Below, in pieces: positions 1 through 12,309 of a stretch of DNA of 64,000 bases. The notes below the pieces were generated by a model, which did no database searches, was not told the origin of the DNA, and saw only the letters and a program-made list of their open reading frames with translations. The translations under genes were made by a program, and so were the position numbers. Origin of the DNA: Ciona savignyi (taxonomy: Eukaryota > Chordata > Ascidiacea > Phlebobranchia > Cionidae). The stretch is from assembly GCA_000149265.1 (NCBI GenBank), contig CH003405.1, positions 38,061-102,060 of the forward strand, given 5' to 3'. Each line of letters begins with the position of its first letter. Within the stretch, counting starts at the first letter, position 1.

Positions 1-59
1 CAAAACTGTTTGCGTATTTAGATAAAATTTCTAAGTATGAGACTCATGTTAGCGGTATA

Positions 60-3000
60 CTAAACTGTTAATATATTTCGATAATAGAAACTAAACGAAT
101 GAAGGTGGGATACGTACCGATGATCCTGTTGGTTATGATGACTAAGTGTTGTATCACGGAGCGCAGTCCTGGTCCTCTGCGTAACGGTTGGTTTCCGCTC
201 GTTATCGAGTGCAGATGTTGAGTCGAGGTTCGACTGCGCGATGTCGAGTCGATCCTTCAAAGTGGAGGTTGGTCGGAGATTGTTCCGGAACAACTGGAGG
301 TTGGGAGGAACAGGGAGTGAGCATCAGATGACTTAATTACTCCCTTTTGGGAAAATAACATAGGATATTCATGTTTATCTGCGCGAGTAGGAAATCCGAC
401 CGGTTAGGTGGTTTAGTGCGACGCCTTTTAACCTAAAGGTTGAAGATTCGAAACTGGTCACTAGCTAGCTGGTTGTGTCCTTGGTCAATGCACTTAACAG
501 ACATTGCCTGAACCCGCTCCTGAGAGCCATAACTTCCACAGACAACCATACTTGCAGTTACCTCAATGTGTTCTTCTTCATCAATGGTTTGCAGCTCATT
601 ATAAGTAGCGCTGTATAATTCCAACGCTTTGGCATGAAACAACATCTCAACTTTGACGAACTCGGAAAATATTTTCTGCAACAAAAATATGCAATTTTTG
701 AAATTTCATTTAAAGAAATTAGAAAACAAGATTTATTAAGTGATGAAAGGAAAGGATATTCATGTTTATCCTCATGAATGAGAAAACACAAGGTGTAATC
801 ACAAAGACAATGGTCAAATTACCCAGTGCCTATTGTCGGGTTACTGGTGATATTGCAGTGTGTTGTGTATGATACACACGTTCCTTCAATTTAGTAGAAC
901 CCATTAAACCGCTGTGTACAGACAATATCCGCTAAGCCCAAGAACAACCAACTAACTAGCCATCAGTCTTAAATCTGCAACCCTTCGGCTAAAATGGCAC
1001 CAATTACTCATCGAGCTAATTGTTGATATTTGATAACGGTTGATTTTCCAGGCTGTGTGAAGTGTGATATCATTTTAAACTGCTTTGTTATGTTTTTTAT
1101 GATTTATCTTGTTTACTAATAACCCAAAATTCGATCGTACTAAGACAATAAAGAAGTCACCATTTGAACACTTATGTATTAACTAATAAAGAGTTTAACA
1201 TTTTAAATCAGAAAATAATGATTTATTACTGTGAAGCACATCTATGGTTATCAACGTTCAGAAGTTAAAATATGTAAGAGTTCGAAATAAAAAATTATAA
1301 ACGGAACCGCCTAACTCCCAAAAAACCTTTAAATCCTGGATTTTCTTTTTTTCGAACTTATCGATTGTGTCGGCGAGTGCTTGGGTCGTTCTAGCAACGT
1401 CAACCGTTCGTCGTTGTAGTTCAGCTTCTGCTTGTGTCTGTTGGTGGGATATTCCGACCGGTTAGCCTGGTGGTTTAGTGCGACACCTTTTAACTGAAAT
1501 GTTGCAGGTTCGAAACAGATCGCTAGCTAGTCGGTTGTGTCCTTGGGCAAGGCACTTAAACCCAGTAGATTAATGATGTTTACCAAATTAAAGGAACGTA
1601 TGAATCATACACAACATACTGCAATAGCTCGGTAACCCGACGGTGGGTGCGAGGTGATCTGACGATTGCTCATGTGTTAACCTCCTTGGTTTTCCCATTC
1701 ACGAAGCCAAACATGAATATTCTGTATCCCAAAACTCACAATCGTGTGTCGATCGTGGGGGGATTTGTTGCGAAGAGTTTCAACTTGTTGTTGTTGTTTC
1801 ACTTCACGATTTCTTGCTTTAAACGAAGTGTTTAAATCGGTCTGTGGAACATGCTTGGTGAGGATTCTATTTAAACCACTTCATGTCACACGACGATCAA
1901 TACAAATATTTATCATCAAATTTTTATCCAAGAAAAAAGACAACGCATCAACATTAAAACATAATTTTCCAACGCTTTGTATGGTTACTAAGTATTATTG
2001 CGTGTAGTTTCAGCAGTAGGAACAATAACCAAGTTACTCAGCTTTTCAAATGACACATCATGTTTGTCTATCTATCTAGGCTGATTCTATTTGAACAAGT
2101 CACTAAAGGTGCATAGTAGAGAGAGAGAGAGAGATTTATGCAAAGGAGAAACAGAGGTAAAAAAACCTGAGTGAAACTTCTTATAATTATTTACAAGACA
2201 CATTAATTTGCATTTCATGGCATGACTGATAGAAGTTTTAGGGTAACGGTAAATACCTGAGTATGCTTGCATTCTTTACCATATGTTGTTAATGGTGTCA
2301 GTACTTTGCCTTCCATACGTTCTATCTGGATATGAAAACAACTTTTGAGCAACAATAGTGTCGAACTACCAAATAAAGCAGAGTAAAAATAAAGGTTCTG
2401 TTTAAAAATGCTTTGTTTAAAAAACAGAATCTAAACCAGGCATGGGCAAATACAGCCCAGCCGCCCATTTTTTGGCTCGCTAGATGTTATTGACATGTTG
2501 CAAGAGTAAATAGTGATGTAACATCTAAATTATGATGTCACAGCTATATTTGTATGTCGCTTGGTGTAACAATGATTTCAGGTTTTAACCACTAATGTAT
2601 CATATTTCTTAGTTTAATGTTTTTATCAACAGTAAAAAACTGTATGTGAGTTGCGCCTTAATCACTTGGCCCGCCAGTCTAAGAATGAAATAATGTTTGC
2701 CCCACATTCAAAGTGTGTCCAGCCCCTTATCTAGACCTATAACGTAGACCACTGTTGCTCAACACAGGATGTGACATAAAGGACTTGAAATATGTCACCA
2801 GCCTTCATATAAAATTACTATTTTGATAAAAGCTATTTAAAAAAATCAGTTTTATCTGTATTAGTTAGGATTATGCGTTTGTAAAATAGTTTTTGTGTGT
2901 TTTACCTGTGCTTGTCTGTAGTCTTGAATGGCGGAAACGTTTTCAGAGAAACTAGTGAGTTTAGCTTTTAAAGGGCCTTGTTCAGTATTGGCATACTCCA

Positions 3001-4463
3001 TGAAGGTCTGCAGAGAAGGTAAGTGATCTTAAAACAGATACACAATATACTTTAAACATTAACCTGTAATCGGTATTTTAAAAGGTAAACAGATGCTGTA
3101 TATCTACAACATATATCCTTTTTTTTATTTTAACAAGATCCAGGTCACAATGATAATTGGTAATATGACAATTTGAAGGACGCGAGAACTACTTTGGGGC
3201 GTTCTCCAGAATTTTTCTTTTTCTGGCAAAAAATGTATTTTATGGGTATACAAATTTTTATCAATTACTTCTTTACAATATCTAGCGCAAATCGGCTATA
3301 TTTTGCATGGCAGCAATTGGTAATAAAAAATATAATATGGTTTTGTTTATATAACATACAAACACCGCTAACCCACCTTCGCAAAGTCATCATATTTATC
3401 ACGGAGTCGCCCGTTTTTCCTGCAAATTCCACCGATTTCGTTGCACAGAAGCCCAAAATATTTCTGCACCTTTTGGACCGAATCTTCGATAAACTTCGAC
3501 TGTGCTTCTCTGTTCACAGAATAAAAATAACTCTTTATTAGTTTGGTTTTCAATATGTGAAAAAAAAATCCCTTTTCACAGGTATGTGTGGTTTAAAATA
3601 TAAAAAGCCGGGTAATAATGTGTGTACTTCTTAAAAATTAAATTTTTTTCCCGAAAATGAATTACCACATTGAAAACAGCATAAAACATAAGTAGTCATA
3701 GTGATCGAGTCATTTGTAAAGTACTTCTGTTTCGTTAACGCATCAAGTATCTCCAGAATAATGTGACATGCAAGCTTATACAATACAATACAATACAATT
3801 TTTATTTTTGTTTCTTTCGCTGCAGCGTTTATAACCCCGTATGGAAAGTACGTCAATTTTCGCCGAGATCTCGAGTGTGCACACGCCAAATATTTAAGTG
3901 TGCAGTGTGCAAACGTCCAAGAGTGCACACTTCAAGTGTGCACAAATTCTCCTTTTTATTACTATTTTGTAAAAATCTTAAACAAACGTATTATTCGATT
4001 CTAAATCTATCGTGTCCATCAGCTAACATATCTATCTACGTAACAAAAAACGTACTGACAGTAAATTACCCGAGGTCCAGAGGTGGGTTTACAGGTTTGT
4101 TGGAAATTATACGATGTTTATGCTGTCAGCTCGCGAGCATGTGTGAAATTACCCAAGTGTGCAAAGACGCAGGGAATAAAAAAACTCGAGTGTGCAGCTG
4201 CCGTACTTTCCATACTGGTTTATAACCAACAATTTAAAAATACATGTCATACATATATATACCAAAACAAATATGGCGTTAACTAAAATTCCAATAATTA
4301 ACCAAAGAAATAAAAAATACTACAGCAAAACAGGAAGGCACCAAAAAAACTAAAAGTTATCTAGTTTGGTGCCTCCCTGAGAAAAAAATAAGAATACAAA
4401 ATAATACAAAAACATTTACCTCTCTCTTGCTTCCGGGGTTTGTGGACCTTTTGTGAAGCTCAT
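60..4463 (-). CDS. CIBAR1: CIBAR1 (FAM92) BAR-like domain protein, 8 exons
   Basis: Exons on the - strand: 4463-4420 (ATG, 14 codons + 2 nt), 3509-3377, 3007-2906, 2325-2257, 1841-1740, 1437-1327, 675-562 and 293-60 (stop). Every junction has GT..AG and the phases close, giving about 302 residues (vertebrate proteins are about 290). The exons read as one long helical, charged BAR-like domain: segments such as IQDYRQAQ, KVLTPLTTYGKE, KARNREVK, QAEAELQRRTVD and EMLFHAKALELYSA match the FAM92/CIBAR family in order. In vertebrates CIBAR1 binds Chibby, acts at the basal body in ciliogenesis, and also binds membranes; that role here is inferred from family. The C-terminal exon is serine/threonine-rich and not conserved; its true end is the least certain part, because a donor-like GTACGT near 111-116 could splice it to an exon beyond the window. 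Confidence 0.9.
397..515 (+). repeat. SINE head fragment (tRNA-like part)
   Basis: First copy of the dominant dispersed family of this window. The full unit is about 300 bp: a tRNA-like head with A-box (TTAGCTTGGTGG-like) and B-box (GGTTCGAAAC-like) Pol III motifs, then a CCTTGGGCAAGGCACTT block shared with many animal SINEs, then a tail that ends near ATAAACATGAATATCC. Only the head and first body part are present here, in the last intron of CIBAR1. The family may be the composite SINE described from Ciona (Cics-1); that name is from memory and unverified. Confidence 0.75.
750..1010 (-). repeat. SINE copy, nearly full length, reverse
   Basis: Begins with the tail signature GGATATTCATGTTTATCC and runs to the degraded head; lies in a CIBAR1 intron. 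Confidence 0.8.
1455..1730 (+). repeat. SINE copy, full length
   Basis: Head with A- and B-box, GGGCAAGGCACTT block and tail are all present; it ends within ten bases of the 1740 exon edge of CIBAR1, so the donor side of that intron is almost entirely SINE. Confidence 0.85.
2115..2135. repeat. (GA)n microsatellite
   Basis: Short run of GA dinucleotides within a CIBAR1 intron. Confidence 0.8.
2437..2728. mobile_element. hAT-like non-autonomous element, degraded
   Basis: Left end CAGGCATGGGCAAA and right end GTGTCCAGCCCCTT resemble inverted hAT-type termini (CAGGGGTGGGCA). The interior is shared with 58480-58781, including the block AGATGTTATTGACATGTTGCAAGA. No clear target duplication remains. 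Confidence 0.55.
3837..4217. mobile_element. MITE with 10-bp target duplication
   Basis: Terminal inverted repeats GTATGGAAAGTACG (3839) and CGTACTTTCCATAC (4202), flanked on both sides by GTTTATAACC (3827-3836 and 4218-4227). The inside carries several copies of GTGTGCAC/GTGTGCA. It lies within the 3510-4419 intron of CIBAR1. A 9-10-bp duplication fits a Mutator-like mobiliser; the superfamily call is inference. Confidence 0.75.
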
Positions 4464-5890
4464 ATCTTAATTTGCATTAAAACTTTTGTATTATTAATAT
4501 AATAGTATTAAAAAATAGTATAAAAACAGTTTCAACAAACTTTGTTATTTTTCTAATTAAACCGTAAACACGAAATTGTTACTTTTCTTCGTTACAGTAA
4601 AACCAGCTGATCCTATAGAAATAGTATACCAAATTTTAATGATTTTGTCTGTGAATCATCTTATAGACCTTTTTACCTTTACATCTAGAGATTTAAGAAA
4701 AATAGTAATAATATGTAGCGTCGTTGGTTAAAACCAACATATTACAAATATATTCACGACAAGTTATTGGGAAATTATATTGGGCAACAGTCAAAATGCG
4801 GAGAATTCGAACCCAGTCGCCTTCTAAATGGAATTGTAGCAAGGAATTTAACGAACATTGCCTTAACTAATCCATCTACTCATTCGCCGTATCTATAGAT
4901 AAAAGAAAACACATTTCCACGTTCAAAGGCATTTTAACACGAAGCACTCGATACGCAACGCACTCCTACAGGTTTCATGCTATCTAAAACTGAATTGCAC
5001 AGACTTTATACCGATCGAACAGGGACAGCACGCATTCAAAGTAAAAAGAAAAAAATCAGTTACAATTTTAAACAATAGCTGGAAACAAAATGGTCATTTA
5101 ATTGGAAGCACTATTATTCGTAACAATTATCAAAAGTAGTTAGTCATTATAAATAAAAATTGCAAACGATAGGCCTTCAATAGTTTGACCTCCAATTGCC
5201 TAGAAGCAAAATCTTTTGTTGCCACTAATGCTTTCTACTGCTTTAGGCGTGTGGTCGATTGAAGATAAAGATGAAATCCCAAAATACGGTGCCAACATGC
5301 TTTAAAATAATAATGTTGAAGACTCACCCCTTCTTTAACGTTGGAACACGTGGAAAAAAAAACAGGCGACTGTGAAAAGAGCTTTTCATATTTTTTAATT
5401 GACTTTGTCACTATGATCGTTTAAACATAGAATTTCGTAGATGAATCGGTCGCTCTCATCGGTTCACGACGAAATCTCTTAAACGGTCCTAGTGGCGAGC
5501 CCATCATAGGTTCGAAACTTGAATGGCCGTATGGTTACCGCGACCGATACATATATATACCGCGACTTACACATACAAAACGGTCATAGGAACGAACCTA
5601 TTAATGGTTTGAAACTAATACCGGTAAAAAAAACATGGCCGAATGATTAATGCGACCGATATATATATACTGATTTGTACTTAAAAGCAAGCTTAGTGAC
5701 TAGCCCTTAGTTAAAAGCAAGCTTAGTGACTAGCCCTTAGTGACTAGCCCATCATGAGTTCGAAACTTATCTTGCTTATAAAAATACTGTTCATTAATCA
5801 AGGTGTTTAATGGGTTGAATACAAACAGTATGGCACTGTTAAACTACCTTTGTGTGTGTATATTCTCACCTACAGATATAAACATTAGAA

Positions 5891-6068
5891 CCAGTAATGG
5901 GATTCAAGAGGTTCGCATAGGTTCGGTCGAACCCGTTCTTGGAACGTCGGGATAATCACCGATCCGATTCTTGCTTTTTTTACAGACATTAGACTAATTA
6001 GGGAACCTGTTGTTAGTAAGTACGATACAAAAAAGAACCTGTTCTTAAAAATTTGAATCCCATCACTG
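5891..6068. mobile_element. hAT-like MITE, copy 1
   Basis: Inverted ends CAGTAATGGGATTCAA and TTGAATCCCATCACTG, flanked by CATTAGAA and CATTAGTA (one mismatch in 8). A second copy is at 9172-9324. CAGTG-type ends with 8-bp duplications are typical of hAT elements. Confidence 0.75.
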
Positions 6069-6754
6069 CATTAGTACCCATTCATATCGTCAACGTATAT
6101 AATACAGAATTTCTAAATGCCTCATAATCCAAAATTGAAAAGCAATTATTGGAGTAATTTGGTTATTTATTAAAGTTTATTCAAAGATAGTACGAATCCG
6201 TAAAATAACATGGCGGCCATGGCAGTAGGCCAACATGGCTGGATTACGAAATAGATTATTGTAAAGTTAAAATAGTTTGAAATTATATTTACCAATTTGC
6301 TACGAAGTCATTTTTTCTAAAATGTACATCTTTTAAAACTGACTTGTTTATTATTGACTTGTGTATGAGCTAAACGGATTTACGGACTTTAAGAGCCGTT
6401 TTGTAAACAATTTGTCAGATAGATTGCAGTTAATTACCTCGCACTAAATGCATGTATCTCTATTAGGGCCGATTTCACCTTTTCAGTTTTAATAACGTAG
6501 ATAAAAATAACAATATATATTGAAAATTCCACACGTCAAGTTTACAGGCGAAACGACTGTAGTTATAGCTCATTTATATATGCGTAGGTAAAACTTAGAT
6601 TCTTTCACATAATTTAAATCAAGAAGTCGAACGAAACGTACCCAAATGACCTAATGTAAGTTAGAATCAACACGAACCCGAAATTTTATATCAAGTTGTA
6701 CGTTGAATCGCCTTATTCGAAAAAGAAAATAAACCCTAAAACCCGTTATTTGGA

Positions 6755-6895
6755 GCCTTTAGTTTAGTTTATTCATTTTTTGACTGAGTATTTAAAAATG
6801 ACAAACGAATCAAACAAATGCACACAAACAGGAAAAGACGGCAAAACGAACAGTCGTTAAAACAGGTCATTTAAAAAAGATATAATTTAATAAAT
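6755..6895 (+). repeat. Dispersed ~130-bp repeat (family B)
   Basis: TTTAGTTTATTCATTTTT at one end and AACGAACAGTCGTTAAAACA at the other. Further copies: 14130-14275 (+), 16915-17040 (+), and reverse or partial copies near 19080-19165, 20940-21060, 22210-22300 and 24500-24640. Origin unknown. Confidence 0.65.
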
Positions 6896-8494
6896 ATAGT
6901 AAATACAATAGTAAGTACGGTTGTTTTGTCCAAACTGGTACCACCCGAACCAGATTTATTTTTAAGCGTAAAACCCGATCCGATCCGGAATCGGATAACT
7001 CAAATCTAAATAAACCCAAAGCGAATCTAAAACCATAAAATAACAAGCTCTGCTACGTAATTTCAATAAAGGTGAGTATGTGGGATGAACAGAATCATTG
7101 ATTCGGTGTAGGTGATAAAAGGTTTGGATTTAATTTTTAAAGAACTAATTACAGCATTGGCAGAATGGCAAGAATATATCCATTCTACAGGAGACGTGAC
7201 ATAACCGACATATATTCTAAATACAAGTGTTATATTAATTATTTATAAAAGCAGCCGTTAAAATCATGATGCTAAATAACCTTCTAATAAAGAATCGAAT
7301 TACATATCAAGGCAACGGTAAAGTATTCATCTTCTATTGGGTTGACTGATGATTTTTATAGTTTTATGCCTGGGGTTTGATGAGCAATTTTCTAATCCTT
7401 CATCACTAAGGGCAATTAGTAATGACTGTAATAAATAGTGGTCGAAATTTAGACACGCAATATAAATATTCGTGATCGTAAATGCATAAAACACGACCGA
7501 AGCCATTCGTCAAGTGCAACATCCATCAAAACCTTGAAACTTTATTCACTTAAGGGTTCCTTTCCCACATTAACAAAAAAAAATTAAGTGTTTATGTATA
7601 AAAGATCAATGAAAATATTTGTTTTGTTCAAGAACTAGTTTAGTCTTGCCCAAGTACATACAACTCGATGATTTTAAAGTTCTGACCGAATTATATTTAA
7701 TATTAAACGAATTACATGAATTTGAAATTGGCTTAATGATAATATGTTATGTTTTAATCGTTTGTTTTTTGGCCCAAGGGCGTAACAGTAAAGGCGTTAC
7801 GATACAAAAATTCTTTGGCACATCAATCGAAAAGCGACAATTTTTTATGTGCAGCGGAAAAATCACCTTTTTTGTGCCACAAAATCAACGTTGTTTAAGC
7901 GTGCTTAACTACCTGTCACTCGGTGATAAGCTGACCTACTTTTTGCGGGACTTGCTTGAGCATAGAGTTGCAGGTTGCAGATGTTGATTATTGTATTTAT
8001 TATTGGATAATCATTTTGATCGGGCATTTGATACCACAGGTCTAGGCAGTACATTTTAAATACCTTACCAAGAGAAAACCGTTTAAAACAGTGTCCGGAC
8101 GACAAAAGTTGTAATGGAAAAAGACTGTAATAACCATTACATCCACAACTTCATAATACCAACCCGGCGATACAGTTGTGTTAAAAACTTAATATTTTCT
8201 AACCTGGTTTCTATGGCATTCGCTTCTTTCTAAAATTGACAAGTTGCAATTGTAAAAATGACAACGCCCACCCTGCTGTATACAGCTGGCAGAAGATTAA
8301 TGTTTATCTATTATTGCTCTCTTCTAGAAACGCCTGGGGGCGAAACAGGGGTAGGTTATTTGGTGAATTTCTTCTTGACCTTTTTCTTAGAATACTCGGG
8401 CGTTTCTATATATATTCGCCTCCATCGTAGTATACCTTAATACTAATCATTTGTTCCTAGCTTTGTCGGTGCTAGCTTCAGTCGAAGAGTAGCG

Positions 8495-10680
8495 ATGTTA
8501 TTTCAATATTTAGCGGTTATTGTATGTGCCTGGTCAGTAGTATCAGCTGCTCCAAAGAAATCATGCGGGATTTCTTTTATTTCGCGCAAACGCTGTGGAA
8601 CAGGAACGGAAGATAAGAGTGCCTGTGAAGCTATGTGAGTAGTCGTCTGTTGTTACTTTGGACGAAAGAATACATTTTATTACGTCATAGGAACTGCTGT
8701 TTCGACACAGGAGCCATTTCCACCTCCACAATGAGATGCTATAGATCAGGTAATTTGTGACAACTTAGTGTAAATATCCAGACACGAAGTACGTTGTAAG
8801 ACAAAAGCTTACGTTAGCTTTCAACCTACGATGGCCCATAAGAACACTTAACATTTTTCGATCCGTCAATAAAAATATTTCGCTTTTGTAAAAAAAAAAC
8901 ACTTTGCCGGCTCGGCGACGTAGTTTCAATGCCTGCGGTATTTTATCCTCAGATAAAAATAGATATATCTTAAATTTTGCAGTCAATTTAACCTTATGCA
9001 GGAAACACATTATCACTCGGCCATCCAACCAAGAAACCCCAGATTTGGCGCAATCGACAACAAACCCCTCGAGACCAGACCCTCAACCTGTATTCACTGT
9101 TGGGGAACAACCAAATTGATCGTAACCTTGCTATTGCTTCATGGATTTCAAGTAAGTAGGAAGCATATAGCCAGTGATGGGGTTCAAGAGGTTCGCATGG
9201 GTTCGGTCGAACCCGTTCTTGGAACGTCGGGATAATCACCTTTTTACAGACATTAGACATTTTAGGGAACGCGTTGTTATTAAGTACGATACAAAAGAGA
9301 ACCTGTTCTTTGAATCCATCACTGCAAAAAACTATGTCTCTATTGAGGCTGAGCGAGGCTAGCTTGGGCTTATAGCGCAGTTAAACTTAAACTAAGTAAG
9401 GCGTGCTTGTAGTTAAAACCATGTCTGCATTAAGGCTAAGACGAGCTTGGATTTGAAGTATTGTGTACATCACCCAGCGCGGATTTATCTGGGTTGATTT
9501 TTTGTTGTTTATTTGAGTTTATCAGAAAGTCACACATTGCGGAATCTGCTAACCAAAACTATGGAAATTAACCCTTCGCTAACCATTAGACCACACGTAC
9601 AATATTACAGATCTTGACACCTCTGGTACTGGGTACGGTCACCTCGCGCTCAGTAGTGTACTGGGAGACAGTTACATCAACCGATTGTTAAAACGTAAGT
9701 GTTCAATCTAATAATGCTAGCTCTAAGCGTAATGGGGTTCTTAGCAGAACTATATCAGGTTGTTTTTAAACCATAAATCACGAAAACTCCAACAAAACGC
9801 TTTTTTATTTTGAACAATTTAAATTATTTTTTTTCTGTTATAATGATTTGTTTAATAATTGTTTCGCCCTTCTTTTTAATCTAGTGATTTCAACTCGCAT
9901 AATCTGCTGTTGTTTGTGTGCGTTTTCCCAATTTTTTTAATGCAATAAAACGCCACCACAGTGAAAACGACACAATTTGCCATCAATCACAGCTTAAAAC
10001 CTGTCCCGAAATTGTGCTGTGTTTACTAAGCTTAATCGGATTCTCGTTTAAATGTTAATCATTTTTCATCGCAGTGTACATAAAGGACAACCTAGCGGGA
10101 TACGGAATCAGTAAGTAAATTTTGATGGATAGAATATTCATGTTTATCCCCGTGAGTGGGAAAACCAAGAAGGTTAACACACGGGCAATCGTCAGAGTAC
10201 CTCGCGCATTCTTTTTATTTTGTAGTTTAATTCCAGGTTTGGTAAAAGTGATTTTGATTTTATATCATTTACTAATGTTAGATTTTGGTACGTGATTTTG
10301 GTGCGTGCGCTGATTACTTAACGATGCCCTAGTAATCAACTCTTTCACAATAATTACCTGTCGCATTTATCGTTATCTATAAAACCGCCAAAAACCGTTA
10401 GACTTTACCGCCCATTTCATTTTATATTACCGTTGCATTATGTTTAAAGTCAGTTGCGATTTTATGTTGCTTAAATTAATACAAGCATGTTATACATACA
10501 TTGTTGAGAGCTGCTGACTACAGGCTATGAGAACCCTGCTTAAAAGTGTAACAACTAATACTTCGCGTCTCAGATCGACGCTACATCGGTGGTTATCTTT
10601 TCAAACCGAAGCGAAAATACACGAAGATGTGTGACGCAACAAAGTCGTGGAATCGATGCGGGAACAACGCGACAAAGTAA
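8495..10680 (+). CDS. Secreted trefoil-domain protein, 5 exons
   Basis: Exons 8495-8634, 8691-8749, 9611-9694, 10075-10110 and 10574-10680 (TAA). All have GT..AG and the phases close, giving 141 residues. Residues 1-18 are a hydrophobic signal peptide ending VVSA. Residues 24-63 form a trefoil (P-type) domain with six cysteines at 24, 34, 44, 49, 50 and 63, including the RCG and NCCFD signatures; the usual PW before the last Cys is absent. The rest (67-141) is unrecognised, ending in a basic stretch (FKPKRKYTK) and two more cysteines. Trefoil proteins are secreted and typically act in mucus; a role here is inference. The exon-intron structure was assembled by hand from short exons, and ESTs would settle exon 4 (12 codons). 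Confidence 0.8.
9172..9324. mobile_element. hAT-like MITE, copy 2
   Basis: Same ends (CAGTGATGG ... CCATCACTG) and interior as 5891-6068, slightly shortened, in intron 2 of the trefoil gene. Confidence 0.75.
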
Positions 10681-10736
10681 GTTTGGAAACATCCGGGACG
10701 TGCAACATTTTATATTTTATTAATGATATATTTCAT

Positions 10737-10990
10737 CTTTATCCCCGTGAATGGGAAAATCAAGGGGGTTATCACACGGGCAATCGTCAGATCACCTCGC
10801 GTCCATCGTCGGGTTACCGGAGCTATTGCAGTGTGTTATTATGATTGAGACATTTCTTTAATTTGGTGGAACCCATCATTACACTAGGATCAAGCGATAA
10901 GTGCCTTAACCAATGGCACAACCGATTAGCTAGTGACCAGTTTCGATCCTACAATCTCCGGCGAAATGCCAACGCCCTAAAACACCAAGC
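10737..10990 (-). repeat. SINE copy, reverse
   Basis: Tail-to-head copy directly after the trefoil gene stop; it forms the start of the duplicated segment. Confidence 0.8.
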
Positions 10991-12115
10991 TAATATGTCG
11001 GATTTAGAGTTCTATAATTAGGATGCTATACACGTTACCCGACTTCAATGTGAGGTTTTTGTATTAATATATTATTGCAGTCTTATTTTCTGGGCTGTGT
11101 ATATAGCTTAGTGGTTTAGACCGTCAGCCTTCAGCCGAAAGGATGCTGTATCGAAGCCATCCAACAACAACTCGGTTGTGTCATTAGGAAAACCAATTTG
11201 CCGACGCCGTTTTAAAACAGAAACAAATTGGGTTAAAATAATAAAAGCAGAGACATCTTGGTCAATTCGCATAACATTCACTGTCCCCGTAATCCGATTG
11301 TGAGCTAACGCCCCTTGGTATTCCCCTACATAAGGATGAAACATGCACATCATTAATAAAATTTGTAAGAATATAGTTGCCATGTGATGGAAGTATGCCA
11401 ATTGTGCATATGCAGTGTAACATAACGGTTTAAATTTCTATATTGTTTCTTTTAATCGAGCCAAGTTTTACAAGATTTTGTACAGGAGTCTTTATATGTA
11501 TCGGAGGCGTTAACCATTTGACCACACGTCTATGCATTATTTTATATTGTTTTCCTATTTTTGGAAAGTAATACATAATTTTATGTTCAGGTACAGCTGT
11601 CGTAGATGGAACTGTTGCTGGAATGACGTCACAAAAATCTGTTTTCACGCAACAATCAACTCGCTCAACTAATGATGTAAAATATGTCGCCTAATAAACA
11701 TGTACATGAACCTCCACTTAAACTGTCGTAGAACGATTTCTTTTGTTATTTTGCTGGGCAAGGAGGGAAAGCGGGAAGGAGGGAAGGAGGGAAACTGATC
11801 ACTGAAATTCCCGAAAACTAATTTAAACCCAGACCTAAACACTAATTTTAACCCCAGAACTAACCCTAACTCCAACCCCATGTTTAAAACTAACTCTAAT
11901 GTCATAATCTTCATTTTAGTGTGTAGTTTTCCTTCTTCCCGCTTTTCCGTCCTTTTAGTTTTCCCCTATTTTGTTGATTCTGTATTCTGAACGATTTAAT
12001 TTTAGTGAAATCGTTTATCATTGCTAGCAAGGACATCTAATCAGTAACCTAAAGATCAGATATCATTCGTGCGATAACATATATCTTATTTCCTAATAAA
12101 GAGCCCTCATGCTCT
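10760..12115. repeat. Direct segmental duplication, copy 1
   Basis: About 1.3 kb of near-identical sequence recurs at 12310-13630 (offset about 1,525 bp), including a SINE, a unique stretch containing TGATGGAAGTATGCCAATTG and the telomere-like MITE. Small indels distinguish the copies. Confidence 0.8.
11755..11975. mobile_element. MITE with telomere-like interior, copy 1
   Basis: Purine-rich left end (GGGAAGGAGGGAA) and pyrimidine-rich right end (CTTCCCGCTTTTCCGTCC) are imperfect inverted repeats. The interior reads AACCCTAACTCCAACCCCA and similar, reminiscent of degenerate TTAGGG. Other copies: 13262-13490, 15930-16072, 59122-59345, 62728-62925. Confidence 0.65.
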
Positions 12116-12309
12116 GAGTAGATTAAATGAAGAATAGAACAAGTTTCAGCTTAAACTTCATTAAACGCTTGTTGTATAAATTGCTGTACAGTTGTAACTT
12201 CCCCTTAAACTGCTGTTGAAGTTTTTTTGCATTTAAGGATTTTTTGCCCCTTTAAAAACGAGATGTAATGTACAAATTTGTCTTTTTTGACATGTTTTTA
12301 TTCCAAATA

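Larger units (their letters stand above)
4464..8494. other. Intergenic region, mostly unique AT-rich DNA
   Basis: Between the CIBAR1 start and the trefoil gene. I see the MITE at 5891, a short tandem duplication around 5675-5750 (AAGCAAGCTTAGTGACTAGC units) and a dispersed repeat at 6760-6890. No exon with a convincing frame was found. Shared promoter elements for the two divergent genes would lie here, but none is recognisable. Confidence 0.5.

Noticed and set aside
1455..1730. Possible true tRNA gene from the A/B-box head
   Set aside because: No acceptor stem pairs around the boxes, and the head is repeated dozens of times joined to the same body: a SINE.
7619..7987. 122-residue + strand frame with a hydrophobic middle
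   Set aside because: No splice context, no family similarity and ordinary AT-rich composition; likely chance.
11108..11401. Frames starting MAYFHHMATIFLQILL at 11401 and 12926 as a small secreted protein
   Set aside because: Present only because the segment is duplicated; the frames diverge by frameshift after about 23 residues, so no coding constraint.
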